A DNA stretch of 64,000 bases from Phragmites australis (Eukaryota; Streptophyta; Magnoliopsida; Poales; Poaceae): assembly GCF_958298935.1 (NCBI RefSeq), contig NC_084940.1, positions 10,074,001 through 10,138,000 of the forward strand. Direction: 5' to 3'. This document shows positions 11,343 through 23,336 of this stretch, piece by piece. Positions within the stretch are counted from its first letter, which is position 1. Every line of letters begins with the position of its first letter. Made by a program: the position numbers and the translations under genes. Under the pieces are notes generated by a model, which worked only from the letters and a program-made list of their open reading frames with translations, did not search any database and was not told the origin of the DNA.

Positions 11343-12010
11343 TCCTGCTTGTGAGGAGAGATGAAGGGTGTAAAAAGTCTATTTTACCCTTGGTTAAGGT
11401 GGGGACCACAATTCAGGTTTTCTTCCTCTCCTTTGCCGGTCTATGGGCTCCCATGGCAGTGTGAGGAGGCAGGTGCCAAAAGATAATTCCGACGGCTTTT
11501 GTTCGTGCAGCTCACAGAGAAAGGAGATAGAGAGACAGGAGTGAGAGGACGCCGGAGGGGAGGAAGAGAGAGGGAGGTGAGGGCGTGCTAGGGGAGAGAG
11601 GAGCCAGGGTGGGGAGGTGGCCGGTCGGAGGCGCGAGCGAGCGGCGTGATGCCGGCAGAGCAGGACCCAGCCCGACAACGCAATAGGCGCGTCACAGCAG
11701 GGAGGCCGGGACGACGCGCAGGAAGGGACACTCGGGTGCCGCTCGGCTCAGGCTAATGCCGCTCCTCACGCATGTGTGTCGCGGTTCACCCATCAATTGG
11801 CTCAGCCTCCATCGCACCCACCCACCATAGTCTGATCACCGCCCTCCTGTGCCTCCCTCGCGGCCCTCCTGAGCAACAGCGGAAGCCACCGCCCTCCCGC
11901 GCCTCCTCCGCAGAGTGGAGGGTCTCACCCAGGAGGACGACACCAGGGCGCGACGGGGAGTCCGTTTGGAGTGAAGGCGGTGATGTGCGGCGGCGGGAGC
12001 ATGGCTGACG

Positions 12011-12472
12011 GTGGCCATGGCGTATGATGGTCGTCGAGCTCAGGTGGCGGCGCGCTATGGCGAAGGGAGGAGGGAGAGAAGGGGCGCTGGAGGCCCACCG
12101 GCTCGCGAGCGACCTCGTGGCATGGTCGCCCTGTACGATAGATGGCCAGAGCAGGGCAGTCGATTGAGGGGGAGCTCGGCGGCTAATGTTAGAGAAGAAG
12201 GTGGCGCACGGCCGGCTCCAATCGGCGAGGGGGTTTGGGGAGGTGGTGGACGAGCTCGTCGTGGCCTGCTCCTTTGGTTCCCAGTGGCGGAGAAGGGAGG
12301 GAGGCGGGGCGAGCTCATCCACGGCGCCGCGTTCTCTCACCGGCTAGCCAGCTGCATCGATGGAATGAAGAGGAGAGAGCAGACGGTGGCGGTAGAAGAA
12401 AGGAAAAGGGAACAAGAGAAACAGGATGACGCATGGGCCCAGCAATACGGAAGGGTATTGAGAGCATTTTGA
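12011..12472 (+). other. Unassigned open frame inside the Pack-MULE-like element
   Basis: A 153-codon frame spans the GC-rich interior. Its product is Arg/Gly/Glu-rich with no recognisable domain. A 184-codon frame overlaps on the other strand (11786-12340). GC bias alone can open both. If either reflects captured coding sequence, the donor gene could not be named. It is listed as a possible captured fragment, not as a gene. Confidence 0.25.
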
Positions 12473-12495
12473 AAATTTTCTCCCTCCTAATCAGC

Positions 12496-12631
12496 AAAAT
12501 ATTATATTTTAATAGGTTCGGTGTGTTTCGGTAAATAACCACATTTTAATAGTATCCGATAGCATATATTAAAAAAATCGTGTCCTGTAGCAAAAGCCAC
12601 ACTTCTAATGTGTCATATAGCAAATTTTGCC
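12496..12631 (-). repeat. Right TIR of the Pack-MULE-like element
   Basis: This is the inverted partner of 11209-11342. It ends directly at the second copy of the TSD. Confidence 0.9.
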
Positions 12632-12640
12632 ATTTTGGTT

Positions 12641-13329
12641 GCAAAAGAATAAATATGTTAGCGTTTAGCGGAAGCATCACCAAAAATCAAGCCAAACATA
12701 AGATCAACTCACTAAGACATGATAATTTTTTAATGAGGTTCGACGATCTTGCCTACATCCTCGGGTTATGATTATAGACGCTCTTTCTCATATTTATTTG
12801 TTGTCATACTTATGGTTACACAATGGTGTCCAATATTTATTGGTTCGAGAATAAAAGTTCGACTATAACTCTATCTCAATCCCATTCAACTACAACTTAA
12901 ATCTATCTATAACTAATCCTTATATATATTCAACCCATATCACAACAGCATGCATGCTTGCTAAGTCTTTGACTGGATCAGGCAGACAGCTTTTAGTAAC
13001 TGGACCCCTTCATCACTACGCCAATCTAGCTAGGTCAGTGCACTACTAGTTTCTCTATTTTTCAATGTGATCCCTGCTTTGTGCACGCTATCATGTGAAC
13101 TTTCTGAACGTGAACAGCATCAAGCTTGTTGTTTAGACTTCAGACTTTCTCGAGTAAAATAGTGTGCATACCACACGCACTGCACTGCTGACACGCCTGT
13201 AGCCGGTGCTGATCGGGAGTATTATTAATATGTCGTGCCGTGCTTGACGTGCATGCAATTGAGCTCGTAAAGTCACTCGATCTCAACATATATGATTGTA
13301 CAGCTCCTTTACCTTTACTGGCAACCGTG
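12641..13329. other. Spacer between the two MULEs
   Basis: The DNA is AT-rich without long open frames. The 13-mer AAAGTCACTCGAT at 13269-13281 also occurs at 11033-11045, the only repeat noted. No gene, TIR or array was recognised. Confidence 0.5.
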
Positions 13330-13339
13330 CATTTGTGAG

Positions 13340-13620
13340 CTCGTAAATATGATCGTATTTATCAAAAATAAATAACATATCAATATATTTATAAATCGCA
13401 TCTTTATTTAACATCTTAAATATTGAAAAATTGATTCCAGTACTCGAGACATCGAAAACTCCTATATTCCGCATCTGAGGTGCCGAATACGGTGAACAGG
13501 ACCGTATTCAATACCTCAGGTGCCGAATACAGTTCGGCTGCTCACGTCACGTTGGGTCGGTGCTTTCGGTGCGACGATCGCGTCGTGTCACGTCGTTTCA
13601 CTTTTGTCGCTTTTTTAATC
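13340..13620 (+). repeat. Left TIR of the transposase/PMD MULE
   Basis: It contains three variants of CTGAGGTGCCGAATACGG and the GTCGGTGCTTTCGGTG segment, all found inverted at 21490-21720. The outermost 50 bases align only loosely. Confidence 0.75.
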
Positions 13621-15025
13621 CACGTGTTGCCGTATTTCGCTATAAAATATGAGCGGGTTGGTTTTGTAGCACAATTTAATTTTATCATGGCACGAGCGAA
13701 TAAATAAAGAAAGGAACTGGATGAATGAGTGTGTGTAAATTTGTTTCAGCGTAATTTTGTTAATATTTTATTATTCATTTAATGTATTTATGTAGGTAAC
13801 TTTTTAAGGAAGTAATGTCAGGAGGATACAAAATTTAATTTGTCGAACAATAATAGTTGTGAAGTACGATTATTATATAACCCTGTATAGACATTAGATA
13901 AGCTGAGAAACATTAGATGCGATATGTGGATTTTTGTCGCTACGCGAATGGGCCCTAAACATAAAGAGATGGCGACAACAAATATTGGCATATACGGTAC
14001 GTCTAAAAGCTAATTTAATAGCGTGCCGCTGCTAAACTAAACATACCTTAAGTAATAAAAATTGACCGGATTATAATAGATGCTCTCTACTAAGTGCAAC
14101 TAGAATATTTGCCCTTTCGCAGGGCATCGGGACCCTCCACTTTAACGTGACGGGTCCTCTCCCGCTTTCTTTCTCTCTCTACTCTGCGTGCATCAGCCGT
14201 GGTGCGCTCTTTGGCTCCTTTCCTCATATGCTCCTCCTCCTAACGCTTGAGCTATAGTTCCTCCTGCTGTTGTTGTACTCCCGGCGTTCGTACACTTCCC
14301 TCCACCTCATGCTCATGTCAACCCACCGCTTCAGGTGCGTATTTTGATCCATGTCCAGCCATTCTATGAAGTCACAGATAGGTCCTCGGTGGTTATATGT
14401 TGGAGCGGAGCGTTTAACGCAGAACATACGTGTCTTGCATGCAATTTGACCACGGCTTGGATTAGGTTATTCTCCTTGAAGGGATCATCATTCCATTCAC
14501 GCACAACCTGCAATAAGACATTAAGTGCTATATGGATCGTTGTAGGTGTCTATAGAAATCCTGTACTCGAAGATCCTACCATAGATTTATTGATCCCTGA
14601 TTATTTAAGAAATATTAAACAAGTATTAAATATCATAATTATTTGACAAATATTACATAAATTAAAAATAATTAAATTACTAATATAGTGAATCATACAT
14701 AATAGGAATCACTACGATAATAAAGTCAATAATACATGTGTCATTAACAAGTATAAGTGCACCGAACAACTGCACCCCGCTAACTTTGCCCTGCATGTAC
14801 CATGAAGAAGGATCTTCATACGGTAGTGTGGACGCCCTTAGAACATGCTCTGACGGAGTCCGATGTGCCGAAGGTTCACCCTACTAGTACCATTGTGAAC
14901 CCCCCAGTGCATCAGGATATTGGGGGTACTATGTGTTGAGGAGCTCGATGAAGCTGGCTGCCTGCATTACAGAAGCCTAGTCAAAATTATGTATGCTACT
15001 CTAGTCAGACGTCTATTGCGTGAAC
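13621..15025. other. MULE interior without recognised coding sequence (left)
   Basis: The segment lies between the left TIR and the PMD 3' end. It is AT-rich, with short open frames on both strands and no recognised domain. Confidence 0.45.
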
Positions 15026-17020
15026 TCAACGATGTCCTCGTGATGAGTCGATGCTGTAGGCGAAGGTGTCAGCGTAGCTTGAGGAGATTGTGTCCACTGC
15101 GGGGCCTGTAAACCCAGTGTACACTGCTCGGACGCAGGAGCCTACGTGCACTCCTTGCGATGCTCCGAAGCAGAAGGTGCCTCTCCTGATTGTGCCCGAA
15201 TGCCGAACGGGTTCATCACGGGCATTGGACGAGCACCTGCTATGGGAAGCATGGGATGGGTCCATAGATGGTAGGCCATACCCCCTCCAATGCGGGGCAC
15301 AATCACCTAGACCACGTATAGCTGACAGGAAGCAGGACCCTCTCGTTCTCATGTAGTCCCGAAGAGGGTTCCGATCCCTTCGCGTTGATGACCTGCTTAC
15401 TTCCTCACAAGCTTGCTCTGCCTATGTATGCATCTCGTACGTCTCTTTGGTCTGTATAAGATGAAGGTAATATCAGTAATATAGAGGTTTAACCAATAAA
15501 AATTGTTATAAGTACCACAACAATTACCACAACATAAAGAAGGCGGTCATGATCCTCAGGGAAAGGTCTGGGGCCTGGCTCTACAAGTCTGCTGGATAAG
15601 GTGGCACCCGTGCGCGGACGGTACCACGAAAGGTACTCCCAAATACATGGTGTTGTCGTATTGTCCAGCAGGAATGACGACATCCACCGCGGCTGACTCC
15701 ATCAACCTCTGTAGGTGCTCGGCATTCATGGATGCCCAGTCCCGCATGCCTTCGCCCCGCTTTGCGCTCCTCTTGTACATGAACAAAACAAGTATAATTT
15801 ATTAATATAGATCATGAAAGATACTAATGCTACATACAATAACACAATTACTCGTGCGTGCGACCGGTGTCTCGTGGGAGAGGTATTGGCACCACCTGTC
15901 GGTATCCGAATGGCCTCTGTACACGCTCAGGTGAATATGCTTTCACGTTGTTCATGTACAACAAGAAGCATTTGGTCATCCATAAGTCTGAGTCACACCA
16001 ACAATATGATGCGATGAGCCTTCCAGTTGTAATTTTGGCCACTTATGTCATATGCCATGGATCCTACTCCACGAGATCAGTGCTAAGGACGTCCAAATCA
16101 CTAATCACCTGAGAGTAGCTATCATGGTCTTGCTGCCGACTCCATCTCAACCTGGCATGCATCCATCAATACCCCATGTAGGCCTCATATCATCTACAAT
16201 ACCATTAGAGATGAGGACTGGATAGTAGCTCTTGAGCACCTAAGGCCAACAAACCAGTAGGTACTCCTAGCTCCATTGCTGTAAGAGGTGTAGGCAGCTT
16301 GTAACTGATCCTCTCTTCTTTGATCGTTGGGTTGCATCACACAATCCTCTGTACGTGGCAGCCACGACAACAGATCCCTAACTGTAAGATGTCAGCTCAT
16401 AAGGATGTGACGTGAGCTGACTCGCTAACCATATAATATGAGGGATGACATAATTGTTTACCGTGTTGCAGAACATGATGCTTCTCAACAGGATGTGCAA
16501 GTACACCTCATAGTGCTGTAAAACTATAGCCTCGTCTGCATCCGGTGGGCATGGACCGAACTGTGGCAGCCCATGAATCCAGGACATGGGGAGACCAACA
16601 TCATTCTTATCATATTGCACACCAAACCTACAAGATGCAAATGGTTATTAAAGCTTAAATAGCACTACAATATTTTAAGTGCATTACATAGCAAATAATT
16701 ATCTACCACAATTAGCGTGAAACTACTAACAGGGCATCCCTAATTGGCAGCCCGTTCAGCATGGCCACGTCCCTCAATGTTACGACCATTTTGCCAAAAG
16801 AAAAGTGGAACGTGTACATCTTAGGACGCCACTGGTCGACGAGACATGTGAGCAGTGGCTCCTCAATTAGTGGGAGAGGTGTCCTGCCACCACCCGCCAT
16901 GTGAGCACTGATCATCATGAGAGCAAAAGGTAGTAGTCCTACCCGTGCGAGTGGCTCATGGAATCGAGGGTCTAACTCTTTAATCGTGTGGACACTCTGG
17001 GCCCACAACAGAAGCAACTG
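15026..17020 (-). pseudogene. Plant mobile domain (PMD, aminotransferase-like) gene in the MULE (broken)
   Basis: The frame at 17017-16712 reads DPRFHEPLARVGLLPFALM, CLVDQWRPKMYTFHFSFGKM and VTLRDVAMLNGLPIRDA, the N-terminal signature of the PMD fold. Further PMD-like pieces follow at 16620-16378, 16042-15848 (ERVQRPFGYRQVVPIPLP) and 15786-15556. A low-complexity C-terminal part lies at 15352-15026. Pieces are separated by stops and probably introns. The family includes the Arabidopsis silencing factors MAIN and MAIL1 and a TE-borne class of unknown role. It lies downstream of the transposase on the same strand, so it is a passenger of this MULE, not a host gene. Confidence 0.82.
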
Positions 17021-17789
17021 TAAAAGGTATCCAATACATGTACTGAGTTAGTAGAGAATTATCGTGGCAATTAAAAATCACATATAATCGTGGTACTTGC
17101 TGCCCTATGAAAATCATCTATCCTGTATGGTTCTCGTCGTACCGGTGCTGAAGAAGCTCCGAAAGACCACCATTGGCCATAACAATGATTTTAACTACAT
17201 GGTTCAATAAGTAGGTAAATAAAAATAAAAATATATTACAAGCTTCATGGTTCAATAAGTATGTGAATAACAAATTAGAATATATTACAACCTTCATGGT
17301 TCAATAAATATGTGAATAAAAAATAAGAATATATTACAAGCTTCATGGTTCAATAAATAGGTGAATAACAAGTTTCATGGTTCAATAAAAAAACATCGTA
17401 TGTGATACCAGTACCAAAAAATATATTACAAAATAAGTAGTACAACTAATAGGTGCATAACAATTTAGAATTCAAACCATGACTGTGAATAACTTCAAAC
17501 AACAAACTAAAATGCAACAACTTTAATACACTATAGTTCAATAGTGGCTTGATAGTTTACTGTCAGGTCGGGCTTGTCCTCCTGTTATGACCAGGTTGTT
17601 TACAAAGTTTGCACTTTCATAGGCGATCAATAGCATCTGCTTCATCCATGTCACCTTACAGCCTCATGGCTCTAAGCCTTCTAGGATCCATGCATCGTGC
17701 TTGGAGATAAGGTACCTACTTAGGCCCCTCGATCGCTTTGTAGCTGCTTCCGATGTTGAAGGACCACATCTTTGGAAGCTATGTGTTTC

Positions 17790-19790
17790 TAAATGCATCG
17801 ATCGTGAAGTAAGTTCTATGTACTATGATCCTCATTGCCGCTCATGTCCCTGCAAGCGGCTAAGACATGCAAGCACGGGATATGATGCAGTTTTGGTTTA
17901 TTTCATGTGCACTTCACCTTGTGAGACCCAAGTTCACATTGTTGTATGGTGTCCCCTGCGCTATACCTTGAAGCATACCTATGGCAGCACATGACCTCAA
18001 ATTCATTGTTGGCTAGGTTGTAGATCCCCGTCCGATGAAAGTGTGCCTTATTCCTCTTTCTGGATATAATTTCCTCCACCTTAGGTGCGAACCACGTGCT
18101 ACATTTCATAACAGCATTACCATGGTCACGAAAGTAGTCTACCGTTATATAGAATGTGAGCCCAATGATGGCACACAACGGGAGGCCCCGTACTCCCTTT
18201 AGGACATTGTTTAACACCTCTGCTATGTTCATTATCATGATGGTCTACCTAACATGGGATATACTAATTTTAGAAGGCCTATTTGCATAAGAAAGGGTAC
18301 AATATGATCATTTAAATTCTATGTGCTAACCTAGCACCGTGAGTACCATGGATTAGGACCCAACACTCCGCCTGCTTCACCATTATCCACTGGATAAATA
18401 TAGTATGTGAACGACTAATGATAGTTTGTCCCCATCCAGTTGCGTTCACTGATGGTCCTCCTATGCTTGTTGATCTATCATCATCTTGCGAGGGGTCTCA
18501 TTTAACTCTCTTCATATCTCGTTGAACTTCACCATATCTTACTTCACCTACCGGTTCTACAGACACATCGCTTTGAATCTCTTTACAAGAGACTTGCTTT
18601 GGTAACTTGTGTACAGGTTTGCTCCCAAGTGTTGCATGCACCATCTTCTCTCCACATCAGGCCTTGCAATGAAGTTGTTTGTGCTATCGTGCAGCACATC
18701 CAACGCATGTAGAAGGCCCTTGTTGCGATCTGAGATGATGCAAACTCATTCCCTGTTTCCCACAACATGTGTCCTCACTAAATTAAGGAACCACAGCCAG
18801 CTATCGTTGTTCTCACTCTCAACCATTGCAAAGGTGGGAGGAATGATCTGATTATTTGCATCCATCGCTATCACTATCATAAGGGTACCATGGTACTTTC
18901 CGCTCAGAAATATGACATCCACACATACAACTGACATACAATATCTGAAAGCTTTGATGCATTGTCCAAAAGGCCAGAATAACCTAATGAGGTATCGGTC
19001 AGTGGTGATGTATGACCCATCCTCTAGCTTGATCAGCTCATCCACCATGGCCCACTAAGTCCATGGATTCGTCATGGCAATCTTCTGTAGTAGCTTCGGA
19101 GCATAGTTGTAAGACTTCTCGAAGATTCCAAACAACATCTTCAACGCCTTCTGCTTCGCTCCCCATGTGGTGTAGTAATTTATCAGTATACCCGTCTTAG
19201 TCTGTACCTCCTCCATAACGGATTTTGGCGACAAACAAATGTTCGTGCCAACAAGAGTGATGAGGAGTTGGGCTATGAACCTCGCATCAACGACGTGGCT
19301 CACATTGCTAATAGCCTCTTCAATGCATGTATGTGGGGTGTGTCCACTGATCACAAAATAGTTCTCATATTTTGGCATATGTGCTCGTACGAAGTAAGGA
19401 CAATTCGGGTGCTTGATACACCTGATCTCATACTCCGTAGGGTTAGACCGGGCACACTTGTGGCCCCTTCTTGTCATTACAGTATAGTTCCTGATAAAGT
19501 GGATGACCCCCCTGTTACAAAACTATTACTGACCTGGATGTCGCTATTCTGGTATCCCTAGTTAGATAAGGTGTTATGCTCAACGGCAACACAATCCAGC
19601 AGCACATCACAATGAAAGTACTAGATCGCAGGTACCAGGTCATCATTGTCAACAGCTTCTTCATCCCCCCTTCCACCGGCTTCATCATCCATGCATCCTA
19701 CATCTACCTCATAATGGTCCACTCTAGCTCCATCTCTACTGGAACTGCCCTCCTTGACATACCTTCAATCCTCTTCATCCATCACCTGCT
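17790..19790 (-). pseudogene. MuDR-type Mutator transposase (broken)
   Basis: Read on the - strand the order is: an Asp/Glu-rich N-terminal stretch (19790-19600); a DBD_Tnp_Mut-like region (19477-19055) with RCIKHPNCPYFVRAHMPKY and GHTPHTCIEE; the MULE catalytic region (19048-18560) with VVCVDVIFLSGKYHGTLMI and NNQIIPPTFAMVESEN, then ISDRNKG; a helical part with EVLNNVLKGVRGLPLCAI (18230-18180); and a SWIM zinc finger (17930-17830) with KPKLHHIPCLHVLAACRD. In-frame TGA codons occur at 18746-18748, just before ISDR, and at 17903-17905, at the position of the second SWIM Cys. There are also frameshifts. An intact relative would cut and join element ends. This copy cannot make a full product. 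Confidence 0.88.
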
Positions 19791-21479
19791 GGCCTGATCC
19801 TTCCACGGTAGTAACGGCACCACTTTGCACCAGTCGTGGCACTATGTTTACGTACACCCCCATATCAAGTTTTCCTCCAATGCCTTGCGTGAGTACAAAG
19901 CCTATGCATAGTTCCTTCTCATCTCGAACGACGTATGGACAATGACTAAGCGGTTTGGAACAAGCCGTGGCCGCACACTCTCCATGACAACAGTATGGGA
20001 TTGTTGGTTCACACGCAAAATGCTCATAACATGTGATTTCAGGCCATCTAGGTCATTAGGTACCTCAACCGAACTCTCTATGTGCTGTCAGTTCTGAATT
20101 ATTACCAGCGTCCCATGCAAAACCGCGGGACCTTCTTCGTAATAAATATGGAAAGTTATACCGTATCTGCTAAACAAAGTATATCTAAAAAATAGCTACT
20201 TAGATGTATGTACGATACACAACTAATTACACCCTTCGATTAATAATAAATAGATTAACAATGCAAATTAAATAGTTCTATACTTAACAATACTAAATAT
20301 TTAAGTAATTAACAATGCTAATGAAATCATCAATATTGAATTCAAATGAAATAATTAATATTTAATATTGAATTAAAATATTAATTAAACTAACATGAAA
20401 GTTATATTGACCAAATATCCAATCTCATTACAAATTGACTTCAAAACTATTTTGGAAGCTAGTTTTGCTAGGTTTCTTTACACCACATTTACTCTTCCAG
20501 AAGTTAGAAGCATCAGCATGCCGCTCTCAACCTGGGTGATCATCTTCTTTTTACAGCGAATACTACTATGCCTATAGTTCCTAGCAAAATTTTAGTGCTC
20601 ACGTTTGACAATGCACTATTAACCTAGTCATAGATTTCTTTATGCTGAGTGAGCTGAAGAGAGAAAAGGACTAGTCTACGATGAGTAGAAGACACTGAAA
20701 GTATTGCTCTATTTGACTTCATAGCTATTTTAATAGATTGAATTAAAATACTAATTAAACAGGCGCACACCACTATTAATTAAAAAAATTCAATTTGACA
20801 TTTTTTGGTGCATTGTGATTTTTATCAAATCTTTCTGTCCAACCCAAGTTTTTTGAATTTTCTTAAAAATTATTTTTTATCCTTTACCCTTTCTTTTTCC
20901 TTTCTTTTTCTCTCTTTCCTCTCATTGCACCGACACCCTACTTCCACATATGCATAGCATGCATAAACTAGGCTACCACCCTACGCCACCACTAGCACAA
21001 AGTGCCACCACTAGGACATCATGTTATTAAACTAAATAAATAATCTAATTACACTAACTAATCAAATTCACACTAATTACTATTATACAATCTACTTACT
21101 CTGACTAAGCAAATAGTTACTATTATACAAATTCATGCTAATAACTATTACACTGACTAAGGAAATAATCAAATTAAGCAAATAATTATATAAATGTAAT
21201 TGGACAGATTAAACAATCTACTTACTCTAATTACTATTATTACTGCAAGTATTAATTAAATACATAATTTAAGTACTTACTGTAGCTCGCACAAGTGCTC
21301 ATCCTCATCTCGGGCTGATTCTCCTCTACTCGCGCTGCTGCTACTCCTCACCTCGCGCTGCTTCTCCTCTCCACGTGCTATGCTGCTACTTCTCCTCTCC
21401 CTCCTCCCTTGCTCGTGCTGCTCGTCTGCTCTTTGGTCGCGCTGCGGCTCCTTATAGTGAAACACGATAGCGCGCTCTC
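19791..21479. other. MULE interior without recognised coding sequence (right)
   Basis: The segment lies between the transposase N-terminus and the right TIR. It is AT-rich. A CT-rich tract lies at 20880-20930. A Ser/Arg/Glu-rich frame (21465-21277, -) next to the TIR may be part of the 5' leader. Short TTAATAT and CTAATTA variants recur at 20220-20400 and 21000-21260. Confidence 0.45.
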
Positions 21480-21790
21480 ATTTTGTAGCGAAACACAGCA
21501 CCGACGTGACACAACATGACCTGCCACACCGAAAGCACTGATCGACGTGATGTGAGTGGGGTTGGCCTGTATTCGGCATCTGAGGTGCTGAATACGGCCC
21601 TATTCACCGTATTCCTCCCTTCATTCGGCACCCGAATATGGTGCACAATGTCGTATTCGGCACCTCAGGTGTTGAATATAGGAGTTTTCAGTACCTCAGG
21701 TACCAGAATTGATTTTTAGGTGTTTGAGGTGCCAAATATAGGTACTGGATCTACAAATACGCCGATATATTGTCTATTTTAGCAAATACG
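21480..21790 (-). repeat. Right TIR of the transposase/PMD MULE
   Basis: This is the inverted partner of 13340-13620. The repeated CACCTCAGGTG-type palindromes appear four times in this arm and explain small length differences between arms. Confidence 0.75.
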
Positions 21791-22108
21791 GTTACGTCTG
21801 TTGCCTATTTTTAGATTTTTACCTGCATGCGTGACATGGACAAGTAATCGTACAACTATGATTTTTAAATTATATGTCCACCTATTATAGTTTGAGTTAA
21901 CGTAAATAAAATAACCAAATATGACAATGCAGGTTCTGAGAGCAAATCAAGTCATGTAATAACACAACTTATGAAGGATAAGATAATTAAATAGCTCATT
22001 ACGACCAATAAAAATAGCACCACTAATTGAAGGAACCGTATACCAATACTCAAATATAGCATATCTAACACTTTTTGTCGCCACTTATGGCTATTAACCA
22101 AACACGTC

Positions 22109-22855
22109 TATCGGGGGTTAATCCCTGACAATGTATCCGGGGTATGCTAGACGATGGGTGCATGATCAACGTTTTCAGTGACTGTTGGTGTGTTGAAGGA
22201 ACTCAAGAACACTAGAATTTATCTAGGTTTAGGCCTCACTCAGTATAATAGCCCTACGTCCTATGTATTTTCTTATGGGTTAGATAAACTTATCTAGAGT
22301 CTCCTCTTTTACAAGCCGGTCCTCCTCCTTCATATAGTAGGAGGCGAGGTGTACTGTATACATACTGGCAGACTGTGCCACATATGGTGGTTGCTCTATA
22401 CCTGACAAAATAGCTACTCCTAAGCCATCATTGCAGGGGGTGGGAATACCTAGCCCGTCCTGGTCATCCTGCACGTCTAGTCCTGTCTGCTAAACATTGT
22501 CACACCCGCTGCACGCTCGTCATGCTCGCCTACCATGACATCTCATAGCATTAAATGCTACGGGGCAGGTCACACCGTCTCCGCGCTAGCCCACAACTTC
22601 ACCCAACGAAAGGGTTCCTGGGGAAGGAAAAAGCATGAGTCGATGGCATCAAATATGATTAGAATGGTAAGGTAAGTACCTGCCCCACGATCAGCAGGGG
22701 GTGGTCATGGGGTTTCTATCTGCGACTAGGGGACTAGTCGATTGAGCCCCGCCTGGTCGCGCAGGAGAGCCATGGTTTTGAAAATATCAATTATCAGCCG
22801 GTGTCTACTAACCTGGGTCCTCCTGACCGGGGACCCCTTATTATTTACATCGATA
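22109..22855 (-). mobile_element. 3' LTR of the - strand family B Gypsy (747 bp)
   Basis: On the + strand it runs from TATCGGGGGTTAATCC to TTTACATCGATA. The ends TATCG...CGATA look like TGTCG...CGACA after C-to-T decay on both strands. The segment 22109-22300 matches the 3' LTR piece at 3346-3564 in reverse complement. Confidence 0.72.
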
Positions 22856-23336
22856 GTAGCCTCCAAGATCCATTGTGGATGAGGTGGACTGATTGGTTCA
22901 TCGTATGGTTTTGAGGTCGCTGGAGACCATTCGGCCATGGCCGGGCCTGGTTAAATCACTTGGGCCATGTGTGAACATAAGTTCGCCCATGGAGCGGTCG
23001 TCGATGTGGCCCGCTTTTGTGGTCGACTCAAGAAACCCCATCCCAAGTGGAGGTTTAAACGTTCGGAGAGAGAAAGAAAATGTGGGGGAGAGAAATTGGA
23101 GTGGGAGAGAATCATGTGAGAGAGAAACATTAATTGTTGCTGAACTTGGGGAAATTTCAGTTCCCTACGCGCATCATTTTGAATTTTGTGGCGGTTGGAC
23201 TCCACGACAGTTGAGATATCATGTCGGCCCTATAAATTGGAAAGAACAAGGTTCCCCATCCTTTCACCACCTCCCATATCCTCCAAGCCTTTTACGCTCA
23301 GAGCCATTCTTCTCTGTGCCTGTTCTTGCACCCACA

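Larger units (their letters stand above)
11209..12631. mobile_element. Pack-MULE-like non-autonomous Mutator element with perfect 9-bp TSD
   Basis: The element begins GGCAAAATTTGC and ends GCAAATTTTGCC. The 9 bases on each side (11200-11208 and 12632-12640) are both ATTTTGGTT, the 9-bp TSD expected of Mutator-like elements. The TIRs are long, about 135 bp (11209-11342 and 12496-12631), and align with scattered substitutions. The interior (11400-12470) is far more GC-rich than the TIRs and the flanks and has long open frames on both strands. That is the pattern of a Pack-MULE carrying captured gene fragments. No transposase is present. The source gene was not recognised. Confidence 0.92.
13330..21800 (-). 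mobile_element. Decayed autonomous-type MULE with MuDR transposase plus PMD gene
   Basis: Inverted repeats at about 13340-13620 and 21480-21790 share ACTCCTAT, CTGAGGTGCCGAATACGG, GGTGAA(C/T)AGG and other blocks. Both genes inside are on the - strand: a transposase (about 19790-17790), then a plant-mobile-domain gene (17020-15026). Both carry stops and frameshifts. The far ends of the TIRs are degenerate and no 9-bp TSD could be fixed, so the outer limits are approximate. The PMD class found in plant TEs is known from MULE and Gypsy contexts. The arrangement here fits the MULE type. Confidence 0.8.

Noticed and set aside
11786..12340. 184-codon - strand frame in the Pack-MULE interior
   Set aside because: It overlaps an equally long + strand frame in GC-rich DNA and shows no recognisable domain. 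It was not called as a gene.
13330..21800. Exact 9-bp target duplication for the transposase/PMD MULE
   Set aside because: Several end positions were tried by eye and none gave matching flanks. The limits are reported as approximate.
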